Assembly: GCA_964016885.1 (NCBI GenBank)
Contig: OZ024757.1
Span: 19,984,201-20,048,200 of the forward strand
Source of the DNA: Eledone cirrhosa
Lineage: Eukaryota > Mollusca > Cephalopoda > Octopoda > Eledonidae
Direction: 5' to 3'
DNA: 64,000 nt
The notes beneath the pieces are model-generated. The model did not search any database and was not told where the DNA came from. It saw only the letters and a list, made by a program, of their open reading frames with translations. Shown here piece after piece: positions 42,291-54,842 of this stretch (positions are counted from its first letter, which is position 1; each line of letters starts with the position of its first letter). Both the position numbers and the translations under genes were made by a program.

Positions 42291-44960
42291 CTGGAAAATA
42301 GGAAAGGAGCTGATCATCAGATCAGATCTAGGAAACAATGTTTTTTATTGGTATTTCCATTGCTGATACTATCTGTCAGTCACAACTCCTGGTAGAAGAA
42401 AGGAGCTGATCATCAGATCAGACCAAGAAAACAATATTTCTATTGGTCTTTCCATTACTAATACTATCTATCAGTCACAACTCCTTGAACAAAGTAAGGA
42501 ACTGATTGTCAGGCTGGACCAGGGAAACAATATTTCTATTGGTTTTTTCCATTGCTGATACTGCCTGTCAGTCACAACTCCTGGTAGAAGTAAGGAACTG
42601 ATTGTCAGATCAAACCAAGAAAACCATATTTCTATTGGTCTTTCCATTGCTGATACTGCCTGTCAGTCACAACTCCTGGTAGAAGTAAGGAGCTGATTGT
42701 CAGATCAGACCAAGAAAATAATATTTCTATTGGTCTTTCCCTTGCTGATACTATCTGTCAGTCACAACTCCTGGTAGAAGTAAGGAGCTGATTGTCAGAT
42801 CAGACCAAGAAAATAATATTTCTATTGGTCTTTCCATTGTTGATACTGCCTGTCAGTCACAACTCCTGGTAGAAGTAAGGAACTGATTGTCAGATCAGAC
42901 CAAGAAAATAATATTTCTATTGGTCTTTCCATTGTTGATACTGCCTGTCAGTCACAACTCCTGGTAGAAGTAAGGAACTGATTGTCAGATCAAACCAAGA
43001 AAACCATATTTCTATTGGTCTTTCCCTTGCTGATACTGCCTGTCAGTCACAACTCCTGGTAGAAGTAAGGAGCTGATTGTCAGATCAGACCAAGAAAATA
43101 ATATTTCTATTGGTCTTTCCATTGTTGATACTGCCTGTCAGTCACAACTCCTGGTAGAAGTAAGGAACTGATTGTCAGATCAAACCAAGAAAATAATATT
43201 TCTATTGGTCTTTCCCTTGCTGATACTATCTGTCAGTCACAACTCCTGGTAGAAGTAAGGAACTGATTGTCAGATCAAACCAAGAAAACAATATTTCCAT
43301 TGGTCTTTCCATTGCTGATACTGCCTGTCAGTCACAACTCCTGGTAGAACTAAGGAACTGATTGTCAGATCAGACCAAGAAAATAATATTTCTATTGGTC
43401 TTTCCATTGTTGATACTGCCTGTCAGTCACAACTCCTGGTAGAACTAAGGAGCTGATTGTCAGATCAAACCAAGAAAACAATATTTCCATTGGTCTTTCC
43501 ATTGCTGATACTGCCTGTCAGTCACAACTCCTGGTAGAAGTAAGGAACTGATTGTCAGATTAAACCAAGAAAATAATATTTCTATTGGTCTTTCCATTGC
43601 TGATACTGCCTGTCAGTCACAACTCCTGGTAGAAGTAAGGAGCTGATTGTCAGATCAGACCAAGAAAATAATATTTCTATTGGTCTTTCCCTTGCTGATA
43701 CTATCTGTCAGTCACAACTCCTGGTAGAAGTAAGGAGCTGATCATCAGATCAGACCAAGAAAACAATATTTCTATTGGTCTTTCCATTACTGATACTATC
43801 TATCAGTCACAACTCCTTGAACAAAGTAAGGAACTGATTGTCAAGCTGGACCAGGGAAACAATATTTCTATTGGTCTTTCCATTGCTGATACTGCCTGTC
43901 AGTCACAACTCCTGGTAGAAGTAAGGAGCTGATTGTCAGATCAGACCAAGAAACAATATTTCTATTGGACTTTCCATTACTAAAACAATTTGTCAGTCAC
44001 AACTCCTGGCAGAAGAAAGGTGTTGATCATCAGATCAGACCATGGAAACCATATTTCTATTGGTCTTTCCATTGTTGATACTGCCTGTCAGTCACAACTC
44101 CTGGTAGAAGTAAGGAACTGATTGTCAGATCAAACCAAGAAAACAATATTTCCATTGGTCTTTCCATTGTTGATACTGCCTGTCAGTCACAACTCCTGGT
44201 AGAAGTAAGGAACTGATTGTCAGATCAAACCAAGAAAACAATATTTCCATTGGTCTTTCCCTTGCTGATACTGCCTGTCAGTCACAACTCCTGGTAGAAG
44301 TAAGGAGCTGATTGTCAGATCAGACCAAGAAAATAATATTTCTATTGGTCTTTCCATTACTAAACCTATTTGTCAGTCACAACTCCTGGCAGAAGAAAGG
44401 TGTTGATCATCAGATCAGACCATGGAAACCATATTTCCATTGGTCTTTCCATTGTTGATATTGCCTGTCAGTCACAACTCCTGGTAGAAGTAAGGAACTG
44501 ATTGTCAGATCAAACCAAGAAAACAATATTTCCATTGGTCTTTCCATTGTTGATATTGCCTGTCAGTCACAACTCCTGGTAGAAGTAAGGAACTGATTGT
44601 CAGATCAGACCAAGAAAACAATATTTCCATTGGTCTTTCCATTGTTGATACTGCCTGTCAGTCACAACTCCTGGTAGAAGTAAGGAACTGATTGTCAGAT
44701 CAAACCAAGAAAACAATATTTCCATTGGTCTTTCCATTGTTGATACTGCCTGTCAGTCACAACTCCTGGTAGAAGTAAGGAACTGATTGTCAGATCAAAC
44801 CAAGAAAACAATATTTCCATTGGTCTTTCCATTGTTGATACTGCCTGTCAGTCACAACTCCTGGTAGAAGTAAGGAACTGATTGTCAGATCAAACCAAGA
44901 AAACAATATTTCCATTGGTCTTTCCATTGCTGATACTGCCTGTTAATCACAGAAGGGAAC
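42291..44960 (-). repeat. 95-bp intronic minisatellite, about 28 units
   Basis: Units of about 95 bp ('ggaactgattgtcagatcaa', 'tattggtctttcca', 'tgtcagtcacaactcctgg'). The first, most diverged unit overlaps the splice acceptor of the exon at 42160-42290. On the minus strand every unit carries 'cttctaccag' at the position aligned to the real acceptor. Confidence 0.9.
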
Positions 44961-45790
44961 CAATAGTCAGATCAAACCAAGAAAACAACGGGTTTTATTG
45001 CTCTTTCTGATGTTAATACTGTTTGTCAGTCATAAGTCTTAGTATGATGAAGGGTTTGAACCCAGAACACTCAGAGTCAGATCAGATATCGCAAAGAGCA
45101 TCGTACTCTCTGACTCTGACACATTAACAATTCTGACAATCCACCACTCCTAGACTGGTATCATATTTATCCCCCCACCCTCCCCCCAAGGGATAACAAT
45201 TGAAAGATACAATGACCTCACCAAAATTTGAATCTAGAGCAGAGTAGGTTAGAACAAATACCATGGCATTTAATCTGACACCCAAAAAACTCTGTCAAAT
45301 TCTCCATAACATAATGGTAAATATAGATTTTCAACAGAAGTTGAGTGTCTCAACTTTTTATTTTTTTGAAGGGAGAGGGAGTGAGAGGGTATAGATGAGG
45401 GGAGGGGTTTAATTGATTATATCAACCCCCTGCACTTGTAAAGTGGTCTTTTTTTTTTTTTACCAGGAATGAAAGGATGAAAGGTAAAGTCAGCCCTGCC
45501 AAGTTTTGAACCAAGGATCAAGAGATTTGAACCATGAATCAAGAGATTTCAACCAAGAATCAAGAGGTTTGAACCAAGATTCAAAAAATTTGAACCAAAG
45601 TCAGAAAGATTTGAACTAAGGATGAAACGTTTTGAACCAAGAATCAAAAAATTTGAATGAAGAACTTAAAGAACAATAAAGAAACACGAGCTGGGCAAGA
45701 TTTAAAACCAGAGATCAGTAAGCTGGAATAAATATGGAGGCATTTTATCTGATGATTTAATTATTCTGCCAATCTGTTGCTTTGCTTAAC
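44961..45790 (-). repeat. Old SINE-like units and a 22-bp repeat
   Basis: Three or four diverged tRNA-SINE-like segments, minus (about 45030-45145, 45200-45300, 45425-45530, 45685-45790), with 'tttgaaccca', 'atttgaatctag' and 'ttttgaaccaag' at the B-box position. 45520-45665 is a degenerate 'gatttgaaccaagaatcaa' repeat. Confidence 0.55.
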
Positions 45791-46085
45791 GAATCACTAA
45801 GTAAATATGCAAAATTACACAATTGTTTACAAACTTAATAATTTCTAGTTTTTCTTTATCAACACATCATATATCTTATCTACTATGTTAGTTATTTTTA
45901 TAGTTATTTAAATACTCCATGCCTTAAATATGCTGACATCTACATGTTTTTAAAACATTTCTACGTTCAACTAGTTTATCATAGGAATGGCATGTAGGAA
46001 ATTGTTTAATTTTCTCAAAGTTATTCCAGCCTTTAGGTCAGAGTAGAATAACAAAATTACTGATTATACTAAGATAGTTTCACAT
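45791..46085. other. Unique intron sequence
   Basis: AT-rich; no gene or repeat recognised. Confidence 0.4.
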
Positions 46086-46460
46086 ATATATATATATTTG
46101 TATGTGTGCGTGTGTGTGTATGTATCTATGTATATATTTATATATATATACATACATACGTATACATATATATAAATATATATATATATATCTATTCATA
46201 TATATATATATATGTATGTATGAATATATATATATAAATGTCTATATATATATGTGTGTATATATATATATATATATACTTATATACATACATACATTCA
46301 TACATATATATATACATGCATATATATCATCATTTAATGTCCAATTTACCTGCTACATATGAGTACATATGTAACACATCACTCATACATGTATATATAT
46401 ACACACACACACACATATATATATAGATATACATATACATACATGCCCACGTACATAAAC
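46086..46460. repeat. (TA)n / (CATA)n microsatellite
   Basis: Mixed TA and CA repeats with an unrelated patch near 46325-46385. Confidence 0.9.
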
Positions 46461-46636
46461 CTTCACACGGCTGAGCTCCAGGTATTATTCAAGTAAGGAA
46501 CTGGAGCTTGGTAGTAGTGTTTGGATATGAGTGTGGTATGGGTCCTGACTCTTTCCCTATTACCCACTCTACTAGCCTAAGTATTGAGTACTCTGGTACG
46601 TTATGGTCCACCTGGTTTCTTACCACACTTCCTTTG

Positions 46637-46669
<33 letters not shown>

Positions 46670-46787
46670 GCGTGTATATACTATATATATATATATCTAT
46701 ATATCTAAAACAGAGAATGTATGTCTGTCTGTCAGCTCCCTAAAACTCGAGAACCACCCACCTGGTTACTTACCACACTTCCTTCGT

Positions 46788-46856
<69 letters not shown>
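46461..46856. repeat. Dispersed repeat with (TA)n
   Basis: 46555-46640 matches 37590-37670. A third partial copy lies at 46760-46790. (TA)n at 46641-46670 and 46795-46856. Confidence 0.7.
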
Positions 46857-46859
<3 letters not shown>

Positions 46860-47422
46860 TTTCCAATCTTTTGATAAACGAAACTGTTGGTCATGGCACT
46901 AGAAGAAGTAAATATTTAAATCGTATTTTAATTTATTTAAAAGATTGTTTAATGTTTACTTGTTCCGCTCATATTTACAGTTCTGGTATCTCAAATTAGT
47001 ACCATGGAACAACCACTATTATAGACACCATATATATATTTCCGTGGGTACTTAGTACCTACTGGAATATCTATATCATTTATCTGATTTCTCCTTAATG
47101 TAGAGAAAAAAATGTTGTATCATGCTGCTATTTCTAGTAACATGAAATTCAATGAGTCTATAATCCCCGCTTTTTCTAACGGCCCATTTGTGTGTGGGTC
47201 ATTTTAACGGCTTGATTCATTCACCGGGCAGAAAGCGATACATCTACATCTAGTAGATTTGGAAAAGCTATCTGAAGAGCTGTATCTTTCCATTGGAAAT
47301 TCTCTGAATTTCCAATCTTTTGATAAGCGAAACCGTCAGTCATGGCATTAGAAGGGGTAAATATTTAAATCGTATTTTAATTTATTTAAAAGATTGTTTA
47401 ATATTTACTTGTTTCGCTCATA
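46857..47422. repeat. Direct repeat of about 117 bp flanking 330 bp of unique DNA
   Basis: 46857-46975 and 47306-47422 share 'gaatttccaatcttttgata' through 'aaaagattgtttaat'. The interior may be an old element; no coding frame recognised. Confidence 0.7.
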
Positions 47423-47437
47423 TATATATATATATGA

Positions 47438-47910
47438 GAACCTCGTGGACGAGAATGCGAGCACTCCTCTTTGTTTCGTCCGCGGATGGCTAACATAACC
47501 CTATCTCCTCCCGCCCCCCACCACCCCCACCCTCCAAACGCAACCCAAAAACAAACTACACCCCGTCCCGCCACCACCCCCACCCCATCCACACCACCCC
47601 GTTCCATGTAAAGTTATGTTGGTGCCGCGCCATCCAGGCCGAAACAAACGAGATCGTGTAGGTGTCACGACAAAAAAACACACAGTCCACGCTGTAATGT
47701 GGCCGTGTAGGCAACACGGTAAAAACCTCCCAGACCCACACTGTAAATGTGGTTGGTGTTAGGAAGGGCATCCAACTGTAGAAAACCCGCCAGACAGTCC
47801 TATGCGAGCAAGACAATCACTCTTGCCTCAAGTGGGACTACCCCCGTCCAAACCCATGCAAGCGTGGAACACGGACGTTAAACGTTGATGATGATGATGA
47901 TGATGATGAT
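47438..47910 (+). mobile_element. LINE 3'UTR, (GAT)n-tailed family
   Basis: 'ccgtgtaggcaacacggtaa', 'tggtgttaggaagggcatcc' and 'tgcaagcgtggaacacgg', then (GAT)n. A short minus-strand LINE end follows at 47927-47966. Confidence 0.9.
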
Positions 47911-48033
47911 ATATATATATATATATCATCATCGTTTAACATCTATCTTCCATGCTAGCATGAGTATGAGTATATATACTATATATGAGTGTATATACTA
48001 TATATATATGAGCGTATATACTATATATATTAA

Positions 48034-48846
48034 AAATGAAAGGCAGGCTGTATGATGCCTGCATACGAACAACAATGTTACATGGCAGTGAGACTTGGGC
48101 ATTGTGTGCAGAGGATATACGCAGACCGGAGAGGAACGAAGCTTGCATGCTCCGTTGGATGTGTAATAGTAATATACGTGAACAGCAAAGCATAAATGAA
48201 CTAAGGGAGAAATTAGGAATAAGAGGGATCAGATGTTGTTTACTCGAGAGAAGACTACGTTGGTATGCGCATGAAAGACGACAGCTGTATAAAAAAGTGC
48301 AGGGCGATAAAAATAGATGGTAGCCACGGAGTAGGCAGACCCAGAAAAACCTGGGACGACCTAATAAATTCCGACCTCACACACTTACACCTCTCCAAGA
48401 CAATGTCACTGGACCGAGATCTTTGGCGCTACACAGTAATACAGAAGACCCGCCTTGCCTAAGTACAAAGCGATACCTACAGTCAGTAGGCACCTCTTAA
48501 CAACAAATACACCCCCCGTCCTACTACCCCCACCCCATCCACACCACCCCTTTCGATGTAAAGTTATGTTGGTACCACAACATCCAGTCCAAAATAAATG
48601 AGGTTGTGTAGGTGTCACAACAAAAAAACACAGTCCACGCTGTAATGTGGCAGTGTAGGTAACACGGTAAAAACCTCCCAGTCCACACTGTAAATGTGGT
48701 TGGTGTTAGGAAGGGCATCCAGCTGTAGAAAACCCGCCAGACTCCTATATGAGCAAGACAACCAATCTTGCCTCAAGTGGGAAAATTCCTGTCCAAACCC
48801 ATGCAAAGCGTGGAAGATGGATGTTAAACGACGATGATGATGATGA

Positions 48847-48850
<4 letters not shown>
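48034..48850 (+). mobile_element. LINE 3' end with RT C-terminus
   Basis: A frame from 48036 carries MKGRLYDACIRT, MLHGSETWAL and MLRWMCNSN; a small deletion at the WYGHVMRMK stretch (near 48265) shifts the frame, which resumes as MRMKDDSCIK and GRPRKTWDDL to TAA. A 3'UTR and (GAT)n follow. Confidence 0.9.

Positions 48851-48883
<33 letters not shown>
48851..48883. repeat. (TA)n
   Basis: A pure TA run right after the LINE tail. Confidence 0.95.
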
Positions 48884-48886
<3 letters not shown>

Positions 48887-48911
48887 AATTAACATATAGT
48901 TCTTCTATAAA

Positions 48912-49104
48912 ATAATTGTTTCTACTTTTGGCACAAGGCCAGCAATTATCCTAGTGTATTACTGGTACTTTATTTTATCGACCCCGTAAGGATGAAAGGC
49001 AAAGTTAATCTTGGCGGGATTCAAACTCAGAATGGCAAGGGCCGTAACTCTATGCATCAAGGCATGGCGTCCGACCCTCTACTGATACTGCCAATCCACC
49101 GCCT
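48912..49104 (-). mobile_element. SINE, full length, with target duplication
   Basis: Minus-strand SINE flanked by 'ttcttctataaaataa' on both sides. Confidence 0.9.
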
Positions 49105-49169
49105 ATATATTCTTCTATAAAATAATGTGACACAATTTTAATTTAAACAGGAACCCTTTAAAATGATAG

Positions 49170-49372
49170 AACTGCCGTGTAGGTAACACGGTAAAAACCT
49201 CCCAGTCCACACTGTAAACGTGGTTGGTGTTAGGAAGGGCATCCAGCCGTAGAAAACCTGCCAGACAATCCTGAGCAAGACAACCAATCTTGCCTCAAGT
49301 GGGACAATTCCCATCCAGACCCATGCTAGCGTGGAAGATGGACGTTAAACGATGATGATGATGATGATGATG
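49170..49372 (+). mobile_element. LINE 3'UTR end, (GAT)n tail
   Basis: The last 200 bp of the LINE family, ending in (GAT)n about 70 bp from the exon donor at 49443. Confidence 0.9.
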
Positions 49373-49443
49373 TTTCATGACAATACAATAATCTTGAAAA
49401 ACAAAAACAAAAAAAAAAACAGTCAAAGAATAAAAGGACTCAC

Positions 49444-49569
49444 CGTATTTATTGAATGTGATGCAGTGGGATAAATTGTTTATTTCATTATTATTTGATA
49501 AACTCACAGGCTGGATACATTGGTTGAGATTCAGTGGAGATGGTAGAACAATGACAACAATATTATAAT
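49444..49569 (-). CDS. S1 peptidase homologue, exon at the catalytic Asp position (Asn here)
   Basis: Minus strand, 126 bp: 2 bases, 41 codons, 1 base. The acceptor is 'ttcttctatatctag', the donor 'gtgagtcc'. With the last base of the exon at 62437-62555 the first codon is Tyr. The frame then reads YNIVVIVLPSPLNLNQ, IQPVSL and NLSHC. The S1 pattern here is (N/Y)DIAL-hydrophobic, Leu-x-x-Pro, then a Val-x-Pro-hydrophobic-x-Leu strand and Cys136. The catalytic Asp102 position is Asn (codon 49562-49564). The Gly-Trp-Gly that normally follows Cys136 is replaced by an unrelated stretch. The strand pattern and Cys fit; the active-site Asp does not. Both splice sites are good and both phases match the neighbours. 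Confidence 0.85.
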
Positions 49570-49786
49570 CTAGATATAGAAGAAATATGGTGGTAGATTA
49601 CAATATGCAGAGGTTATATTTAATTTCAACAAGCTTAACAATTTTTATAACTGATATAAAGCACTCAACAAGTTAGTGGAGTAAATACACAATATATTAA
49701 TAAATGGAAACTATAGTTATAAAACCATATTTATTTCATACATATTTCAAGGGCAACCAAGGCAAATTATGGTGTGCTTTCATCAG
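49570..49786. other. Unique intron sequence
   Basis: AT-rich; no feature recognised. Confidence 0.4.
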
Positions 49787-49942
49787 ATAAAATACAGATG
49801 TGTTTTATAAATAAATATTGACATACCCGGAAAAAAAGACAACCTTAACGGTTGGAGCTTCCTGGATTGCTATCCAGTTAAGGTTGTCTTTTTTTCTGGG
49901 TATGTCAATATTTATTTATAAAACAAATCTGTATTTTATCAT
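49787..49942. repeat. Inverted repeat with about 66-bp arms
   Basis: Left arm from 'gataaaatacagatgtg' to 'gacaaccttaacgg'; right arm from 'ccagttaaggttgtc' to 'tctgtattttatc'. The loop is about 20 bases. Confidence 0.9.
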
Positions 49943-52790
49943 TAAGGCCAACCGGGGTAGTTGCCTAGGGCACAGATCTCAGAAAGGTACTTTACTGGAC
50001 CTTAAAAAAACACAGTTTTATACAGGGCTGGTGTTACCATTAAGGCTAACTGGGGTAGTTGTCTAGGGCACAGATCTCAGAGAGGTACTTTACTGGACCT
50101 TAAAGAAACACAGTTTTATACAGGGCTGGTGTTACCATTAAGGCCAACTGGGGTAGTTGCCTAGGGCACATATCTCAGAGAGGTACTTTACTGGACCTTA
50201 AAGAAACACAGGTTTATACAGGGCTGGTGTTACCATTAAGGCCAACTGGGGTAGTTGTCTAGGGCACAGATGTCATAGAGGTACTTTACTGGACCTTAAA
50301 GAAACACATGTTTATACAGGGCTGGTGTTACCATTAAGGCCAACTGGGGTAGTTGCCTAGGGCACATATCTCAGAGAGGTACTTTACTGGACCTTAAAGA
50401 AACACATGTTTATACAGGGCTGGTGTTACCATTAAGGCCAACTGGGGTAGTTGTCTAGGGCACAGATGTCATAGAGGTACTTTACTGGACCTTAAAGAAA
50501 CACAGGTTTATACAGGGCTGGTGTTACCATTAAGGCCAACTGGGGTAGTTGTCTAGGGCACAGATGTCATAGAGGTACTTTACTGGACCTTAAAGAAACA
50601 CAGGTTTATACAGGGCTGGTGTTACCATTAAGGCCAACTGGGGTAGTTACCTAGGGCACAGATCTCAGAGGGGTACTTTACTGGACCTTAAAGAAACACA
50701 GGTTTATACAGGGCTGGTGTTACCATTAAGGCCAACTGGGGTAGTTGTCTAGGGCACAGATGTCATAGAGGTACTTTACTGGACCTTAAAGAAACACAGG
50801 TTTATACAGGGCTGGTGTTACCATTAAGGCCAACTGGGGTAGTTGTCTAGGGCACAGATGTCATAGAGGTACTTTACTGGACCTTAAAGAAACACAGGTT
50901 TATACAGGGCTGGTGTTACCATTAAGGCCAACTGGGGTAGTTGTCTAGGGCACAGATCTCAGAGGGGTACATTACTGGACCTTAAAGAAACACAGGTTTA
51001 TACAGGGCTGGTGTTACCATTAAGGCCAACTGGGGTAGTTGTCTAGGGCACAGATGTCATAGAGGTACTTTACTGGACCTTAAAGAAACACAGGTTTATA
51101 CAGGGCTGGTGTTACCATTAAGGCCAACTGGGGTAGTTGTCTAGAGCACAGATCTCAGAGGGGTACTTTACTGGACCTTAAAGAAACACAGGTTTATACA
51201 GGGCTGGTGTTACCATTAAGGCCAACTGGGGTAGTTACCTAGGGCACAGATCTCAGAGGGGTACTTTACTGGACCTTAAAGAAACACAGGTTTATACAGG
51301 GCTGGTGTTACCATTAAGGCCAACTGGGGTAGTTGTCTAGGGCACATATCTCAGAGAGGTACTTTACTGGACCTTAAAGAAACACAGGTTTATACAGGGC
51401 TGGTGTTACCATTAAGGCCAACTGGGGTAGTTGTCTAGGGCACAGATGTCATAGAGGTACTTTACTGGACCTTAAAGAAACACAGGTTTATACAGGGCTG
51501 GTGTTACCATTAAGGCCAACTGGGGTAGTTGTCTAGGGCACAGATCTCAGAGGGGTACATTACTGGACCTTAAAGAAACACATGTTTATACAGGGCTGGT
51601 GTTACCATTAAGGCCAACTGGGGTAGTTGTCTAGGGCACAGATCTCAGAGGGGTACATTACTGGACCTTAAAGAAACACAGGTTTATACAGGGCTGGTGT
51701 TACCATTAAGGCCAACTGGGGTAGTTACCTAGGGCACAGATCTCAGAGGGGTACATTACTGGACCTTAAAGAAACACAGGTTTATACAGGGCTGGTGTTA
51801 CCATTAAGGCTAACTGGGGTAGTTGTCTAGGGCACATATCTCAGAGAGGTACTTTACTGGACCTTAAAGAAACACAGGTTTATACAGGGCTGGTGTTACC
51901 ATTAAGGCCAACTGGGGTAGTTGTCTAGGGCACAGATCTCAGAGGGGTACATTACTGGACCTTAAAGAAACACATGTTTATACAGGGCTGGTGTTACCAT
52001 TAAGGCCAACTGGGGTAGTTGTCTAGGGCACAGATCTCAGAGGGGTACATTACTGGACCTTAAAGAAACACAGGTTTATACAGGGCTGGTGTTACCATTA
52101 AGGCCAACTGGGGTAGTTGTCTAGGGCACATATCTCAGAGAGGTACTTTACTGGACCTTAAAGAAACACAGGTTTATACAGGGCTGGTGTTACCATTAAG
52201 GCCAACTGGGGTAGTTACCTAGGGCACAGATCTCAGAGAGGTACTTTACTGGACCTTAAAGAAACACAGGTTTATACAGGGCTGGTGTTACCATTAAGGC
52301 CAACTGGGGTAGTTACCTAGGGCACAGATCTCAGAGAGGTACTTTACTGGACCTTAAAGAAACACAGTTTTATACAGGGCTGGTGTTACCATTAAGGCCA
52401 ACTGGGGTAGTTGTCTAGGGCACATATCTCAGATAGGTACATTACTGGACCTTAAAGAAACACAGGTTTATACAGGGCTGGTGTTACCATTAAGGCTAAT
52501 TGGGGTAGTTGTCTCGGGCACATATCTCAGATAGGTACTTTACTGGACCTTAAAGAAACACAGGTTTATACAGGGCTGGTGTTACCATTAAGGCCAACTG
52601 GGGTAGTTGTCTAGGGCACAGATCTCAGAGAGGTACATTACTGGACCTTAAAGAAACACAGGTTTATACAGGGCTGGTGTTACCATTAAGGCTAACTGGG
52701 GTAGTTGTCTAGGGCACATATCTCAGAGAGGTACATTACTGGACCTTAAAGAATCACAGGTTTATACAGGGCTGGTGTTACCATCAAAGC
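49943..52790. repeat. 98-bp intronic minisatellite, about 29 units
   Basis: Units of 98 bp ('ccattaaggccaactggggt', 'tagggcacagat', 'tactggaccttaaagaaaca', 'cagggctggtgtta'). Divergence between units is low. It starts flush with the right arm of the inverted repeat. Confidence 0.95.
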
Positions 52791-52929
52791 CAAGGTACAT
52801 TACTGTGCCCAACCCCCCCACACACACTTTTTAGGACAGCAGTGCAATAGTTTGAGGTAAATTTGACTGTTATTTCTAGCAGGTCAATTGAACTGTGCGT
52901 TGGTGGTAGTTAGTCAGAAGATCTGACTA
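52791..52929. other. Short unique stretch
   Basis: C run at 52812-52818; no gene seen. Confidence 0.4.
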
Positions 52930-53512
52930 TTTTTAAACTGCTGCTGTTGTTGTTGGTGGTGGTGGTGTTGTTGGTGGAGGTGTTGTTGGTGGAGGTGGTG
53001 GTGGTGGTGTTGTTGCTGTTGTTAGTGGTGGTGGTGGTGGTGTTGTTGGTGGTGGTGTTGTTGTTGTTGGTGGTGTTGTTGGCGGTGGTGGTGTTGTTGT
53101 TGTTGGTGATGTTGTTGGTGGTGGTGGTGTTGTTGTTGTTGGTGGTGTTGCTGTTGTTGTTGGTGGTGGTGTTGCTGTTGTTAGTGGTGGTGGTGGTGGT
53201 GTTGTTGGTGGTGTCGTTGTTGTTGTTGTTGGTGGTGTTGTTGGCAGTGGTGGTGGTGGTGTTGTTGTTGTTGTTGTTGGTGATGTTGTTGGTGGTGGTG
53301 GTGTTGTTGGTGGTGTTGTTGTTGTTGTTGTTGGTGGTGTTGTTGTTGTTGGTGATGTTGTTGTTGGTGGTGGTGGTGGTGGTGTTGTTGTTGGTGGTGT
53401 TGCTGTTGTTGGTGGTGCTGCTACTGTTGTTGTTGTTGGTGGTGGTGGTGGTGCTGCTGGTGGTGATGGTGCTGCTACTGCTGCTGCTGGTGGTGGTGGT
53501 GTTATTTTCTAA
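52930..53512. repeat. (GTT/GGT)n microsatellite
   Basis: GGT and GTT blocks over about 580 bp. The Asn/Thr-rich minus frame is an artefact. Confidence 0.95.
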
Positions 53513-53868
53513 TGACATGACATCACCACTGTTTATAGAATGACTGTCAATACCCCCCCCCCACCACCACCACCACCACCACCACACACCTCCTTACACC
53601 TCCCACTCGTGTTCCTGCTACCCTCCTCCCCCTCCCGTTCGCCATCTCTGAGGCAGCATGTCACATGTCTGATAACTGTCCTGGCCTGGACTGTTATATT
53701 TATAGATATCTTACCTGGGAGGGAGGGAGGGAGGTGGGGGGGGGGCAGTGGTACAGGTGTTGGTGATGGTGATGGTGGTGGTGGTGGTGGTGGTGATGGT
53801 GGTGATGGTGATGATGGTGGTGGTGGTGGGGTATAGGTATATATCTTGATAATGATGATGATGGTGAT

Positions 53869-53869
<1 letters not shown>
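53513..53869. other. C-rich and (GGT)n segments around a short unique patch
   Basis: (CCA)n at 53551-53586, unique 53590-53715, a G-rich stretch at 53718-53748, (GGT/GAT)n at 53755-53830. No gene seen. Confidence 0.5.
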
Positions 53870-53925
<56 letters not shown>

Positions 53926-54122
53926 TATATATATGTGTGTCTGTGTGTGTATATATATGTGTATATATGTGTTTATATATATGTATATATGTATACATAT
54001 ATACATACATATATATACATATATATATATATGTATATATATACACACATATATATATGTGTCTGTGTATGTGTATATATGTGTATATATATATATATAT
54101 GTATATATATACATATATATAC

Positions 54123-54177
<55 letters not shown>

Positions 54178-54193
54178 TATATATATGTGTGTC

Positions 54194-54247
<54 letters not shown>

Positions 54248-54299
54248 TATATATATACACACATATATATGTGTGTCTGTGTGTGTGTATATATGTGTA

Positions 54300-54330
<31 letters not shown>

Positions 54331-54445
54331 GTATACATATATATACATATGTATATATATATATATATATATATACATATGATATATATATATATATATA
54401 CAGATGATGATGATGATGATGATGATATACACACATATATATACA

Positions 54446-54477
<32 letters not shown>

Positions 54478-54490
54478 TACATATATATAT
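53870..54490. repeat. (CT)n, (TA)n, (TATG)n microsatellites
   Basis: A complex dinucleotide tract with a 'tatgtgtgtctgtgtgtgta' block repeated four times and (GAT)n at 54403-54427. Confidence 0.95.
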
Positions 54491-54842
54491 ATTTTTATAC
54501 ACTGAATCAAGTAGAGACAGAAATATTTTCCTTATACTTTTTAACAGACACACACTCAATCACCCACAAAATAAAATTTAAAAAACCCAGACTTATTCTT
54601 TTACTCTGACCTGAAGGTTTGGGAATGTTGCCAACATGGAATGGGTAAGATTCCTCATAGAAATAACTGAGTAGTTGATGATATAATTAAGTGTTATGGT
54701 ATTATTAAGATTTACCATTGTAGAATGGAATGTTCCAATTAGTCTGTGGCAGACCAAGGAAGATATGGAATGTGGCCCAAAAGGTAAAAGAATTAGGCCA
54801 ATACTGTTTCTTGTGTTTTAGTTAACCTTTTAGCATTTACAT
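54491..54842. other. Unique intron sequence
   Basis: No exon or repeat recognised. Confidence 0.4.

Noticed and set aside
42291..52790. CRISPR-like regular arrays (95 bp and 98 bp)
   Set aside because: Direct tandem repeats with no unique spacers, in an animal genome.
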